From Moraxella osloensis (lineage in GTDB: Bacteria; Pseudomonadota; Gammaproteobacteria; Pseudomonadales; Moraxellaceae), in NCBI RefSeq assembly GCF_009867135.1, contig NZ_CP047226.1, forward strand, positions 1,178,001 through 1,242,000: a stretch of DNA of 64,000 nucleotides. Direction: 5' to 3'. How positions within the stretch are numbered: position 1 is the stretch's first letter; every line of letters starts with the position of its first letter. A program made the position numbers and the translations under genes. The notes under the pieces are model-generated. The model saw only the letters and a list, made by a program, of their open reading frames with translations, did no database searches and was not told the origin of the DNA. Below are positions 53,612-63,160 of the stretch, piece by piece.

Positions 53612-55306
53612 ATGCCAAAAAAACGGATTAATGACAAAGTTACTCAAATTCCCGCTACAAACAATGACAATGAAAACATCTGTGATGCCAATACGCAGTC
53701 AATTATTGAACTCCAAGAAAATATTACCGAAATTTTGGCAAAACCAACCAAAACTGAAATTTCGGATTCTGATAAAAAAGCCAATACCGTCAGTATCAGT
53801 GAAGACGATGATAAGGTCAAACATTTTGATGATGCATCGGTGCATTTTGATTTAATTAGCCCGCTGGATAACACCCGTATCAATTTAAAGCGTTACAAGC
53901 GTCAAGATGCCGTTAGCCATGCCTATGATTATGATGCTATTGTGATTGGGGCAGGACCCGCGGGTGAAGCAGCAGCGATGAAAATCGCCAAATCTGGACA
54001 AAAAGTTGCCGTGATTGATCCACGCAAACAAGTGGGGGGCAACTGTACGCACGTAGGCACGATTCCGAGTAAAGCATTGCGTCAGTCGGTGTTTAATATT
54101 ATCGGTAATCGCCGCGATCCTATCTTGAACCAAGGCATTGACTATCACCAGATTCCACTTAATAAAGTATTAACCAAAGCGCGCGAAGTGGTGCGTAACC
54201 AGGTAGAAACCCATACCCGTTTTTATGAGCGCAATCAAATTGACTTAATCAATGGCTGGGCAAGTTTTAAAGATACCCATACCATTCATGTTGATATGAG
54301 TGATGGTACTGAGCAGGACATTACCTTTGAACAAGCCATTATTACCGTAGGTAGCCGTCCTTATCGTCCTGATTTGTTAGATTTTAGCCATCCTCGCGTG
54401 TTTGATTCTGATAAAATCCTACAAATGGATTATGTGGTACAGCGCATTATCATTTATGGTGCGGGCGTGATTGGCTGTGAATATGCGTCTATTTTTACCG
54501 GTCTGGGTTATAAAGTAGATTTGATTAATACCCAAGAGCAGTTGCTTAGCTATTTGGATGATGAGATTTCTGACGCGTTGTCGCATGACTTTAGACAATT
54601 TGGCGTATTGATTCGCAACAAAGAAGAAATCGAACGGCTAGAAACTTATGATGACTGCGTGATTTTATATCTAAAAAGTGGTAAACGCATCAAATCAGAT
54701 GCTATTTTATGGTCAAACGGTCGCTCAGGTAATACCGACAGTCTTAACCTTGCCGCCATCGGACTCACCGCAAATAGCCGGGGTCAACTCAAAGTCAATG
54801 AGCACTACCAAACCGATATCCCAAATATTTATGCAGCAGGGGATGTCATTGGCTGGCCATCGCTTGCATCGGCAGCTTATGACCAAGGACGCTGCGCCGC
54901 TGCTTATATGGTGGGCGATGAAAACGCACAACCTGTTCGCAGTGTGCCAACGGGTATTTATACCATTCCTGAAATTTCAAGCATTGGTAAAAACGAACAA
55001 GAATTAACCGCCGAAAAAGTGCCGTATGAAGTCGGTCAAGCCTTCTTCAAACACCTTGCCCGCGCACAAATCATCGGTGAGCGTAGTGGGGTGTTAAAAA
55101 TACTATTCCACCGTGAAACCTTAGAGATTTTAGGCATCCATTGTTATGGCAATCACGCCTCTGAGATTATTCATATCGGACAAGCAGTGATGGAAAGTAA
55201 AGGCGGCAATACCCTAGAATACTTTGTCAATACCACCTTTAACTACCCAACGATGGCAGAAGCCTATCGCGTTGCTGCGCTCAATGGTCTTAATCGGGTG
55301 TTTTAA
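53612..55306 (+). CDS. sthA: Soluble pyridine nucleotide transhydrogenase with N-terminal extension
   Basis: SthA is a soluble FAD enzyme that converts NADPH to NADH. The core follows E. coli SthA closely: [19 protein letters not shown] from about residue 105, [14 protein letters not shown] (only one Cys of the disulfide pair, as in true SthA), [16 protein letters not shown], and [19 protein letters not shown] at the end. About 100 residues of acidic/polar low-complexity sequence precede the FAD motif, compared with almost none in E. coli. ATG 53612 has GGGAG 5 nt upstream; ATG 53600 is in frame. Its TAA overlaps the rsmG ATG. Confidence 0.94.
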   Translation: MPKKRINDKVTQIPATNNDNENICDANTQSIIELQENITEILAKPTKTEISDSDKKANTVSISEDDDKVKHFDDASVHFDLISPLDNTRINLKRYKRQDAVSHAYDYDAIVIGAGPAGEAAAMKIAKSGQKVAVIDPRKQVGGNCTHVGTIPSKALRQSVFNIIGNRRDPILNQGIDYHQIPLNKVLTKAREVVRNQVETHTRFYERNQIDLINGWASFKDTHTIHVDMSDGTEQDITFEQAIITVGSRPYRPDLLDFSHPRVFDSDKILQMDYVVQRIIIYGAGVIGCEYASIFTGLGYKVDLINTQEQLLSYLDDEISDALSHDFRQFGVLIRNKEEIERLETYDDCVILYLKSGKRIKSDAILWSNGRSGNTDSLNLAAIGLTANSRGQLKVNEHYQTDIPNIYAAGDVIGWPSLASAAYDQGRCAAAYMVGDENAQPVRSVPTGIYTIPEISSIGKNEQELTAEKVPYEVGQAFFKHLARAQIIGERSGVLKILFHRETLEILGIHCYGNHASEIIHIGQAVMESKGGNTLEYFVNTTFNYPTMAEAYRVAALNGLNRVF

Positions 55307-55953
55307 TGGCGCAGATTAATGTAAAGCTACAACCCCAGTACCTAAAATTACAACCGCAGTTGCAACAAGCGCTCTCTGAGTTAAAGCTCCCACTATCGGA
55401 TGAGCAGCAATTACAGCTACTGTACTATCTACAGCAGCTGTTATTTTGGAATAAAGCCTATAATTTGACCGCTATCAAAGATGACCAACAAGCGTTAATC
55501 AAACATATCTTTGATAGTTTATCGATTGTGCCATTTTTGCCAGCCGGTGATTTGCTAGATATTGGGACGGGTGCGGGTTTGCCAGCGGTGATAGTTGCCA
55601 TTTGTCAGCCACAACGTGCGGTGACAGCGCTCGATAGTAACCAAAAGAAAATTCGCTTTATCAAACAAGTCGCCAGTGAGTTGGGGTTAAAAAATCTAAC
55701 ACCGGTTGCCAGTCGTATTGAAGCGCATGCAGGTAGTTATCAAGTGATTACCTCAAGGGCGTTTGCGTCGCTGGTGGATTTTGTCACCCATAGTCAAAGC
55801 AAATTGGCAGACAATGGTATCATTTGTGCCATGAAGGGGGTTGAACCTGTTGACGAGATTCAAGCCCTTCAAAATGAGTGGCAAATTAACACGCAGGTGT
55901 TAACCGTGCCAGAGCTCCATGAATCACGCCATTTGATTTATTTGCAAAGATAA
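55306..55953 (+). CDS. rsmG: RsmG, 16S rRNA m7G527 methyltransferase
   Basis: RsmG methylates G527 in 16S rRNA; its loss gives low-level streptomycin resistance in many bacteria. The SAM motif DIGTGAGLPAV lies near residue 84; WNKAYNLTAIKD and TSRAFASLVDFV are typical. 215 residues with a short extra N-terminus (NVKLQPQYLKLQPQ, imperfectly repeated). Overlaps the sthA stop by one base. It precedes parA-parB, a common order in bacteria. Confidence 0.94.
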   Translation: MAQINVKLQPQYLKLQPQLQQALSELKLPLSDEQQLQLLYYLQQLLFWNKAYNLTAIKDDQQALIKHIFDSLSIVPFLPAGDLLDIGTGAGLPAVIVAICQPQRAVTALDSNQKKIRFIKQVASELGLKNLTPVASRIEAHAGSYQVITSRAFASLVDFVTHSQSKLADNGIICAMKGVEPVDEIQALQNEWQINTQVLTVPELHESRHLIYLQR

Positions 55954-56054
55954 ACATCCCATTTCAGCCAGTTTTACCGGTATTAGGGTTTGAAAAACTG
56001 GCTGTTTTTGACTACAATTTTCAACCTTTTTATCAACACATTGCGAGACAGTTC

Positions 56055-56855
56055 ATGGATATTTTAGCCATTGCTAATCAAAAAGGTGGGGTGGGCAAAA
56101 CCACCACCGCGGTTAATTTGGCAAGTGCACTGGCACATCGCCGCAAAAAAGTTTTACTGATTGATTTGGATGCCCAAGGCAATGCGACCACGGCATCAGG
56201 GCTAGATAAACGCGAGTTAGAGTACAGTATTGCTGATGTGCTATTAGATGATTTGCCAATCCATGAGGCGATTGTCAAAACCCCGAATGGGTTTGATATT
56301 GTCGGTGCCAACAATGAATTGTCAGGCAGTGATTTGCATTTAAGTCAAAAGCCTGAAAATCATGCAATTTTGTCAAAAGCCATGCAGCAGCTCGCTGATA
56401 TGCCTACCAAAAACGGTCGCGCGACGAAGCCGTATGATTTTATCGTGATTGACTGCGCGCCGAGTTTAAGTTTACTGACCATCAATGCCATGTGTGCCAC
56501 ATCAGGGGTGATTATTCCGATGCAATGTGAATATTTTGCATTGGAAGGATTGGCGGATTTATCGCAAACCATTGAGCGTTTGAAGTCGCTAAACCCAAAA
56601 CTGCATATCCGCGGTGTATTAAGAACCATGTTTGACCCGCGCAATACCTTGGCAAATGATGTCTCTATGGAATTGATTGAGCATTTTGGTCCGATTTTAT
56701 TTAATACCATTATTCCCCGTAATATTCGTCTAGCAGAAGCACCCGCGCACGGCATCCCTGCGCTTGATTACGAGATGAATTCAAAAGGCTCACAAGCGTA
56801 TATTCGCCTTGCCAATGAAATTATCAAGCAAAGTCGCCAATTCCAACTTGCCTAG
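56055..56855 (+). CDS. parA: ParA/Soj chromosome-partitioning ATPase
   Basis: ParA is a DNA-binding P-loop ATPase that positions the chromosome origin with ParB. The deviant Walker A motif is KGGVGKTTTAVNLA at residues 10-23; other motifs are IDLDAQGNATT and IDCAPSLSLLTINAM. 266 residues as for chromosomal Soj proteins. Its gap to parB is about 178 nt, with a possible separate parB promoter. Confidence 0.95.
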   Translation: MDILAIANQKGGVGKTTTAVNLASALAHRRKKVLLIDLDAQGNATTASGLDKRELEYSIADVLLDDLPIHEAIVKTPNGFDIVGANNELSGSDLHLSQKPENHAILSKAMQQLADMPTKNGRATKPYDFIVIDCAPSLSLLTINAMCATSGVIIPMQCEYFALEGLADLSQTIERLKSLNPKLHIRGVLRTMFDPRNTLANDVSMELIEHFGPILFNTIIPRNIRLAEAPAHGIPALDYEMNSKGSQAYIRLANEIIKQSRQFQLA

Positions 56856-56925
56856 ATTAAGCTGTTTAGGCGCCTTTTTTGTTAACTTGTTGGCGAGTGC
56901 GCACTGGCAAAAGCAATGAAAATAT

Positions 56926-56954
56926 TTTTCAAGCAATAGCGAATCTGCTAAAAT
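56926..56954 (+). promoter_or_regulatory. Candidate promoter of parB
   Basis: TTTTCA at 56926-56931, a 17-bp spacer and TAAAAT at 56949-56954 with TGC ahead of it (extended -10). Confidence 0.4.
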
Positions 56955-57033
56955 AGCCAGTTCAAAAATGGCGGCATTGGTTTAATTTTTTATCAGTCAT
57001 TTTTAACTATTTAATGGCATTGGGAATTTCGAC

Positions 57034-58191
57034 ATGGTTAAAAAGCGCGGATTGGCATCAAATCGAGGACTTGATGCGTTACTCGGCTCAATCAAAACAG
57101 AAAAATTGATTACCGGTAATCTAATCGATGCGAGTGTTCTAGCCGCTGTCGACGACGCGAAAAGCGCTGAAAAACTAAATGCCAAGTCAACTGATGATGG
57201 GCAAAATGTCGCGGATGATGAATCAGCCGAAGCTAGCGACACTAGAGCCATAGCTAAAAAATCGCCTACATCGGCGGTAACCCCCAAACCATTTACCCCA
57301 AAATATCCCAAAACACCAACGTCAAATACCCATACGGCATATAACGATGCCAATGATAATAGTAGTGATAATAGTAATGTGGCTGGGTTAAATTTGATGC
57401 ATATCAACGTCACGTATTTGCAGCGTGGCAAGTATCAGCCGCGCATTGATTTGGACGAAGATGCCTTGCAAGAGTTGGCAACGTCTATCAAGCAGCATGG
57501 CGTGATGCAGCCTATTGTGATTCGACCCTTAGCCAAAGTATTGCCCAATTCCCCGATTACCCATGAAATTATCGCGGGTGAACGTCGCTGGCGTGCGGCG
57601 CAAATTGCAGGTTTAACCCATATACCCGCCATCATGCGCCCCATGTCAGATGACTTGGCAATCGCTTTGGCATTGATTGAAAACATCCAACGGGAAGATT
57701 TGAGCGTCATGGAACAGGCTGCCGCATTGCAGCGTTTTCATGATGAATTTGGCATGAGTCATTCGCAAATTGCGGATGTGGTCGGTAAGGCGAGAACAAC
57801 GGTTTCTAATTTGTTGCGTTTGAACCAATTACATGACGATGTCAAACAAGCGCTAAACGAGGGGCAGATGGATATGGGGCATGCCAGGGCATTATTGGCG
57901 CTGTCACCCAAACAGCAACCTGTTATTGCCAAAAAAATTATACAGGGTCAATTGACCGTTCGTCAGACTGAAGCCTTAGTCAAAGATATTTTAAATCCAA
58001 AAGCACCGACACAAAGCCAAGAAATTGATTATGATAGGCTGCGACTGAACCAACACCTCTCTGAGCAACTCGGTGCCGTGGTAAAAATCAAAGGCTCTTC
58101 AAAAGGCAAAGGCAGTATTGAGATCTTTTTTCACAACGAAGAGGAATTGCAAGCTTTGATTGTGCAGTTCCAGTCGCAACTTGAGCATTAA
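57034..58191 (+). CDS. parB: ParB chromosome-partitioning protein
   Basis: ParB binds parS and, as a CTP-dependent clamp, spreads along DNA. The start MVKKRGLASNRGLDALLG is typical. A variable low-complexity segment of about 90 residues follows (Thr/Asp/Asn-rich). Then the CTPase domain with GERRWRAAQIAG (about 183-194), the helix-turn-helix (IADVVGKARTTVSNLLRL) and the dimerisation domain. 385 residues, longer than most chromosomal ParB. I found no parS site in the window. Confidence 0.94.
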   Translation: MVKKRGLASNRGLDALLGSIKTEKLITGNLIDASVLAAVDDAKSAEKLNAKSTDDGQNVADDESAEASDTRAIAKKSPTSAVTPKPFTPKYPKTPTSNTHTAYNDANDNSSDNSNVAGLNLMHINVTYLQRGKYQPRIDLDEDALQELATSIKQHGVMQPIVIRPLAKVLPNSPITHEIIAGERRWRAAQIAGLTHIPAIMRPMSDDLAIALALIENIQREDLSVMEQAAALQRFHDEFGMSHSQIADVVGKARTTVSNLLRLNQLHDDVKQALNEGQMDMGHARALLALSPKQQPVIAKKIIQGQLTVRQTEALVKDILNPKAPTQSQEIDYDRLRLNQHLSEQLGAVVKIKGSSKGKGSIEIFFHNEEELQALIVQFQSQLEH

Positions 58192-58254
58192 TCTTGCGCA
58201 TTAGATTAGTTTTCTTAATTTATTAATCATTGACATACAAAGGCAGTATAACGG

Positions 58255-58878
58255 ATGTGGGAATTAGTTAAAGCAGGCGGTTGGTTGATGTGGCCCATTG
58301 TCCTATGTTCGATTTTGATGTTGATTATCATTATTGAGCGCACGATAAAACTTAAAGCCAGTACAGTGACACCCGCTCATCTGCGAGAACAATTGATGCA
58401 GCGGCTGATTGAGCAGGGCGACATTGATCGAGAATCGCTTGAGAATGTCAAACTCAATTCGCCTTTGGGTGATATCCTCGCTGCAGGACTCATGAATCGC
58501 CAGCATGGAATTGATTCAATGACCATGCATATGGAAAACCGCGCCAGTATCACCATCCACCAATTAGAAAAACATATCAATATGCTGGGTACCATCGGTG
58601 CTATCGCGCCATTGTTGGGTCTTTTAGGTACCGTACTGGGGATTATTTCATCCTTCTTAGCCATTACCGAAGGCGCAATGCAAGATCCGACCATGCTGGC
58701 AGCTGGCGTATCGCAAGCGCTGATTACCACAGCAGGGGGTATGCTGGTTGCCATACCTGCGGTGATGGCGTACCGCATTTTTCAGCGCCGTATTATTGAT
58801 ATCAATGCGGCGTTTGAACAAGAAGCGGGTTTGATGATGCAAGAATTACTGGATAATGGTCTAATCACGCCTCGTTAA
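58255..58878 (+). CDS. exbB: ExbB/TolQ-family proton channel subunit
   Basis: ExbB and ExbD form the proton motor that powers TonB (or Tol). Three predicted spans: WLMWPIVLCSILMLIIIIE near the N-terminus, then a pair in IGAIAPLLGLLGTVLGIISSF and TTAGGMLVAIPAVMAYRIF. 207 residues. exbD follows after 30 nt; no tonB is adjacent. In many gammaproteobacteria this pair precedes msbA/lpxK, as here. Confidence 0.9.
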   Translation: MWELVKAGGWLMWPIVLCSILMLIIIIERTIKLKASTVTPAHLREQLMQRLIEQGDIDRESLENVKLNSPLGDILAAGLMNRQHGIDSMTMHMENRASITIHQLEKHINMLGTIGAIAPLLGLLGTVLGIISSFLAITEGAMQDPTMLAAGVSQALITTAGGMLVAIPAVMAYRIFQRRIIDINAAFEQEAGLMMQELLDNGLITPR

Positions 58879-58908
58879 TGGCGTATAGCTGCGTAAAAGA
58901 GTCAACCC

Positions 58909-59352
58909 ATGCGATTTCGTAAACCCACGGTCGAACCCTTAGAAATCAATCTGACCCCGATGATTGATTGCTTACTGTTTTTGATTGTTTTTCTACTGCT
59001 GTCGACCACTTTCAACCATTTTAGTAAACTCAATATCATTTTGCCGCAAGCAGAGGGCGTGCCGATTACTGAGAAAAGCAAACGCATTGAAATCGCGGTG
59101 CAAAAAGATGGTAGCTATCTGGTCAATGGCATTGCTTTATCTGGTAATGGCGAAGCTGAATTGACGGCAATGATCCGCCAAGAAGCGGGTGAAGACCGAA
59201 AGCAGCTATTTGTTATCTCTGCTGATGCCGATACCAGTCACCAATCGGTGGTTAAAGTGATGGACATAGCGGGTAAAATGGGCTTTATGAATTTAAATAT
59301 CAGTACTGTCATACCCGCCACTTCGCTCGATAGCAATATTGCCCAGCGCTAG
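58909..59352 (+). CDS. exbD: ExbD/TolR-family protein
   Basis: Partner of ExbB. One N-terminal span with the functional aspartate (INLTPMIDCLLFLIVFLLLS), then a periplasmic domain (LFVISADADTSHQSVVKVMDIA). 147 residues. It is the second gene of the pair, and msbA follows after 74 nt. Confidence 0.9.
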   Translation: MRFRKPTVEPLEINLTPMIDCLLFLIVFLLLSTTFNHFSKLNIILPQAEGVPITEKSKRIEIAVQKDGSYLVNGIALSGNGEAELTAMIRQEAGEDRKQLFVISADADTSHQSVVKVMDIAGKMGFMNLNISTVIPATSLDSNIAQR

Positions 59353-59426
59353 ATGCCAAATAATTTTTATTGTTCAATTTACTGATACAATAGTTGTTAA
59401 GTCGTTCTTATATATATTGAGATGCC

Positions 59427-61190
59427 ATGACCGTTTCAAAACCTTCCAATGCTCACCCACGTTGGCAGACCTATCGAAGATTGCTAGGTTATCTCAAGCC
59501 GTATTGGTGGGCGATGACCTTCGTAGTCATTGGCTTTACCTTAAATGCAGGCACCGAAGTGGGCATTGCCAAGCTGGTCAAATTCATTATTGATGCGATT
59601 AATGAACGTGATCAAGCGCATATCAATCTTTTTCCAGCTTTAATTGTGTTGTTGTTTGTACTGCGAGGACTTAGCTCATTTTTGGGTAATTACTTTAGCG
59701 CAGTGATTTCACGCAATGTCGTCTATCAGCTGCGTATGCAAGTGTTTTCAAAATTGCTCAGATTACCCAGCCAATTTTATCTCAACCACAATGCCGGTCA
59801 GATTTCTGCAAAATTAATCTTTGATGTTGAGCAGGTAACTGCGGCGGGTACCGATACGCTCAAAACCTTGTTACGCGATGGTTTGACCGTGATTGGATTG
59901 TTAGCGTTTTTGCTTTACAGTAATTGGAAATTAAGCCTGTCGTTGTTTGTGGTATTGCCGCCGATTTTATTGTTAGTCGGTAAAGCCAGTAAACGCTTTC
60001 GCAAGCTGTCGCGCGGTATTCAAAAATCCATGGGCGAGGTCAGCCATATTACCAATGAAGTCATCACAGGCTACCAAGTGGTCAAAAATTATGGCGGTCA
60101 GCAAAATGAGCTGACGCGGTTTAATAACGCCTCTTTAACCAATCTTAAACAAGGGCTAAAGGTGGTGGTGACCAATAGCATCAATACCCCATTAATTCAA
60201 TTATTGATGGCGTGCGCGATGGCAGTAGTGGTATGGATTGCGTTACGACCCAATGTATTAGGCGATACCACCGCAGGCGAGTTTATCGCTTATATCAGTG
60301 CCGCAGGGCTACTGAGCAAACCTGTACGCTCGTTGACCGATATCAACCAAGGCTTGCAAAAGGGTTTGGCGGCGGCGGATTCCATATTTGAGATGCTCGA
60401 TGAAGCCGAAGAAAAAGACACAGGCAAGGTTGAAAAAATCCTGAGTGGTAAAATAGTACTTAACAACCTAAGCGTCACTTTTGAGGATGGCAAACAAGCG
60501 CTCAATAACGTAAATTTGGTGGTCAATCCCGGCGAAACCGTGGCGTTAATCGGTCGCAGTGGCGCAGGTAAAACTACCCTAGTCAACTGTCTGATGCGCG
60601 CGCTAGAGCCCACAGCGGGCAATATTTATCTTGACGATGTCGCTATCGAAGATTTGACATTACATTCACTGCGTAGTCAGATTGCCAGTGTCAACCAGCA
60701 AGTGGTACTGTTTGATACCACCATCCACAACAATATCGCCTATGGCGAATTATCTAACCGAACCTCAGAGCAAGTGATTGATGCCGCAAAATCAGCCTTT
60801 GCGCACGATTTTATCATGCAGTTGCCGCAGGGTTACCAATCAAAGATAGGCTCACAAGGTTTGCAGTTATCTGGTGGACAACGCCAACGCTTATCCATTG
60901 CACGTGCTCTGCTAAAAGATGCGCCTATCTTGATTTTAGATGAAGCCACGAGCGCGCTAGATAACGAATCAGAATTTTATATCCAAAAAGCGCTCGAGCG
61001 CGTCATGCATGGCAGAACCACCATCGTTATCGCGCACCGATTAACGACCATCCAAAATGCCGATAAAATCGTGGTCATGGATAACGGTGAAATTATCGAA
61101 GTCGGTACCCATGACAGCTTGCTAGCCGCGCAAGGTACGTATGCCAAGTTGTATGAGCGTCATTTTGAAGAGGATATATTGTCAAGCTAA
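59427..61190 (+). CDS. msbA: MsbA, lipid A/LPS flippase (ABC exporter)
   Basis: MsbA flips core-lipid A across the inner membrane. The N-terminal half has six spans (YWWAMTFVVIGFTL, ALIVLLFVLRGLSSF, and so on). The nucleotide-binding half has Walker A IGRSGAGKTTL near 375, the signature LQLSGGQRQRLSIARA and Walker B ILILDEATSALD. 587 residues. Its stop overlaps the lpxK ATG by one base, fitting a role in lipid A maturation. Confidence 0.94.
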   Translation: MTVSKPSNAHPRWQTYRRLLGYLKPYWWAMTFVVIGFTLNAGTEVGIAKLVKFIIDAINERDQAHINLFPALIVLLFVLRGLSSFLGNYFSAVISRNVVYQLRMQVFSKLLRLPSQFYLNHNAGQISAKLIFDVEQVTAAGTDTLKTLLRDGLTVIGLLAFLLYSNWKLSLSLFVVLPPILLLVGKASKRFRKLSRGIQKSMGEVSHITNEVITGYQVVKNYGGQQNELTRFNNASLTNLKQGLKVVVTNSINTPLIQLLMACAMAVVVWIALRPNVLGDTTAGEFIAYISAAGLLSKPVRSLTDINQGLQKGLAAADSIFEMLDEAEEKDTGKVEKILSGKIVLNNLSVTFEDGKQALNNVNLVVNPGETVALIGRSGAGKTTLVNCLMRALEPTAGNIYLDDVAIEDLTLHSLRSQIASVNQQVVLFDTTIHNNIAYGELSNRTSEQVIDAAKSAFAHDFIMQLPQGYQSKIGSQGLQLSGGQRQRLSIARALLKDAPILILDEATSALDNESEFYIQKALERVMHGRTTIVIAHRLTTIQNADKIVVMDNGEIIEVGTHDSLLAAQGTYAKLYERHFEEDILSS

Positions 61191-62293
61191 TGCAACAGAC
61201 ACTACTACAGGCGTGGCGCAACAAATCCCTCTGGCTATGGTTGTTATTGCCAGTGTCTTGGTTGTATGGATTGGTTTTTTGGCTCAATAAAACTATTTAT
61301 CGATTAGGGCTAAAACCCGTTTATTATCCCAACGTGCCCGTCATTGTAGTGGGCAATATCACGGTTGGCGGTAGTGGTAAGACGCCGCTAATCATTGCGG
61401 TGGTAACCTACCTGCAGCAAAAAGGGGTGACGGTCGGCGTCATCAGTCGGGGCTATGGCGGACAAGCCAAGCTGATGCCTTGTATCGTGACAGCAAATTC
61501 AAAGCCCAGTGACGTTGGTGATGAGCCGTGTCTAATTGTCCAGCGTACAGGCGTGCCAATGGCAGTCTGTCCAAACCGCGGTCAGGCAATTGAGTTATTG
61601 CTTGAGCAATTCCCAAGCATTCAACTTATTTTGGCGGATGATGGACTGCAACATTTTGCCTTGGATAGGGATGAAAACTGGATTGTCGTCGATGCCGATC
61701 GCGGCTTTGGTAACCGCCAGCTATTGCCCACAGGCTTTCTGCGCGAACCGATTAAACGCCTGTATCAGCCCAATACAACCGTCATATTTCACCAAAGTGA
61801 TTGGCAGGATACGCAGGCTTTGACCCATTTTTCAAATAGCCTAAGCAATAATTGCCATAGCATATCACCCGATATTCGTATGCGTTTGCTACAAAAACCA
61901 TTAGAGCCTTTATTTAAAACGCCTTTATTTAAAACGCCTTCGCAAAATAGTTTACCTGCCCAACAAGTGATTGCCATGACGGGGATTGGATTGCCGCAGC
62001 GTTTTTTTAATAGCCTAAGCCAATTAGGGTTTGACATCATACCGATGCCATTGAATGACCATCACAATTACAGTTTGCAAGATTTTGCCAACTTGCCAAA
62101 GTTACCGATTATCGTCACCGATAAAGATGCGGTCAAGTTGCGTGTCATGTTCGCCCAAGGTCATGGAAAAAATGACATTGCAACAAACATCTGGGTGTTA
62201 CCGGTAGACGCTGAATTATCACCCGCCTTTTATGCGTTAATTGACCGACAAATCGGTGAATTGGTTACCCTTGCTGACAATGCTGACAATTAA
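61190..62293 (+). CDS. lpxK: LpxK, tetraacyldisaccharide 4'-kinase
   Basis: LpxK phosphorylates the 4' position to give lipid IVA. The N-terminal hydrophobic segment (LWLWLLLPVSWLYGLVFW) anchors it to the inner membrane; the Walker A-like loop is VVGNITVGGSGKTPLI, and ILADDGLQHFALDRD is highly conserved. 367 residues. It contains an in-frame duplication LFKTPLFKTP (about residues 240-249) from a 15-bp tandem repeat, in a stretch where LpxK is variable. Overlaps msbA. Confidence 0.94.
   Translation: MQQTLLQAWRNKSLWLWLLLPVSWLYGLVFWLNKTIYRLGLKPVYYPNVPVIVVGNITVGGSGKTPLIIAVVTYLQQKGVTVGVISRGYGGQAKLMPCIVTANSKPSDVGDEPCLIVQRTGVPMAVCPNRGQAIELLLEQFPSIQLILADDGLQHFALDRDENWIVVDADRGFGNRQLLPTGFLREPIKRLYQPNTTVIFHQSDWQDTQALTHFSNSLSNNCHSISPDIRMRLLQKPLEPLFKTPLFKTPSQNSLPAQQVIAMTGIGLPQRFFNSLSQLGFDIIPMPLNDHHNYSLQDFANLPKLPIIVTDKDAVKLRVMFAQGHGKNDIATNIWVLPVDAELSPAFYALIDRQIGELVTLADNADN
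61907..61936. repeat. 15-bp perfect tandem duplication inside lpxK
   Basis: CCTTTATTTAAAACG occurs at 61907-61921 and 61922-61936. The unit is a multiple of three, so the reading frame is kept and LFKTP appears twice. Confidence 0.9.
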
Positions 62294-62314
62294 AAAACTC
62301 GTAGGAAATACACT

Positions 62315-63109
62315 ATGTTAAAACATTTGGTCATACCAGCCCGTCTAAAAAGTACCCGACTACCCAACAAACCGCTGTTAGAAATTCATGGCAAACCGAT
62401 GATTCTATGGGTGATTGATCGCGCCAATGCGGTGAAATCGGCGGAAATTGCCGATGATATTTTTGTGGCAACAGATGATGATAGCATCGCTAAACTGTGT
62501 CAAGACTATGGGGCAAATGTTATCATGACTGACCCCAATCATGCGTCTGGCACTGATAGGCTTGCTGAAGTAGCTAGGCTTCAGCAGTGGTCAACTGAAG
62601 ATATCGTGATTAATATGCAAGGCGATGAACCACTCGTGCCGGCCGGACTTATCAAACAAGTGACTGAGCTACTGCTACAAAAAAAAGATTGCGTGATGGC
62701 GACTTTGGCTGAACCCATCCAAAGCGTTGAAGAGTTTTTACGGCCATCGGTGGTCAAAGTCGTCAAAAATGCCCACAAGGAAGCCTTGTATTTTAGCCGA
62801 GCGCCGATTCCTTGCGATCGGCATACAGCATTGTTGACCGACCAGCCAAAAAGTGATGAAAATAGAGCACCAAAAAACGCTTACCGACACCTAGGCATTT
62901 ATGCTTATCGGGTCAATTTGTTACAACAATTTAGTGTTTGGCAGCAAGGCGAGCTAGAGCAGCTTGAATCATTGGAACAATTGCGTATTTTGGAGCAAGG
63001 CATGCGTATCGCCATTGATATCGCTTCAGAATTGTTGCCGCCCGGTGTAGACACGCAAGAGGATTTGGATCGGCTGAATAAACTAGCGTTATCGGAATTA
63101 TTGAAATGA
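62315..63109 (+). CDS. kdsB: KdsB, CMP-KDO synthetase
   Basis: KdsB activates KDO with CTP for LPS inner-core (or lipooligosaccharide) synthesis. Typical motifs: [43 protein letters not shown], and [10 protein letters not shown]. 264 residues. AGGAAA precedes the ATG. Last gene of msbA-lpxK-kdsB, followed by a terminator. Confidence 0.96.
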   Translation: MLKHLVIPARLKSTRLPNKPLLEIHGKPMILWVIDRANAVKSAEIADDIFVATDDDSIAKLCQDYGANVIMTDPNHASGTDRLAEVARLQQWSTEDIVINMQGDEPLVPAGLIKQVTELLLQKKDCVMATLAEPIQSVEEFLRPSVVKVVKNAHKEALYFSRAPIPCDRHTALLTDQPKSDENRAPKNAYRHLGIYAYRVNLLQQFSVWQQGELEQLESLEQLRILEQGMRIAIDIASELLPPGVDTQEDLDRLNKLALSELLK

Positions 63110-63110
63110 T

Positions 63111-63141
63111 AAAAAAGCCCAAGATTAGCTTGGGCTTTTTT
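63111..63141 (+). terminator. Bidirectional terminator between kdsB and the flavin oxidoreductase gene
   Basis: AGCCCAAG (63116-63123) pairs with CTTGGGCT (63129-63136), with A's on the left and T's on the right. Confidence 0.88.
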
Positions 63142-63160
63142 GTGGTTTTTGCTTTTGTGA

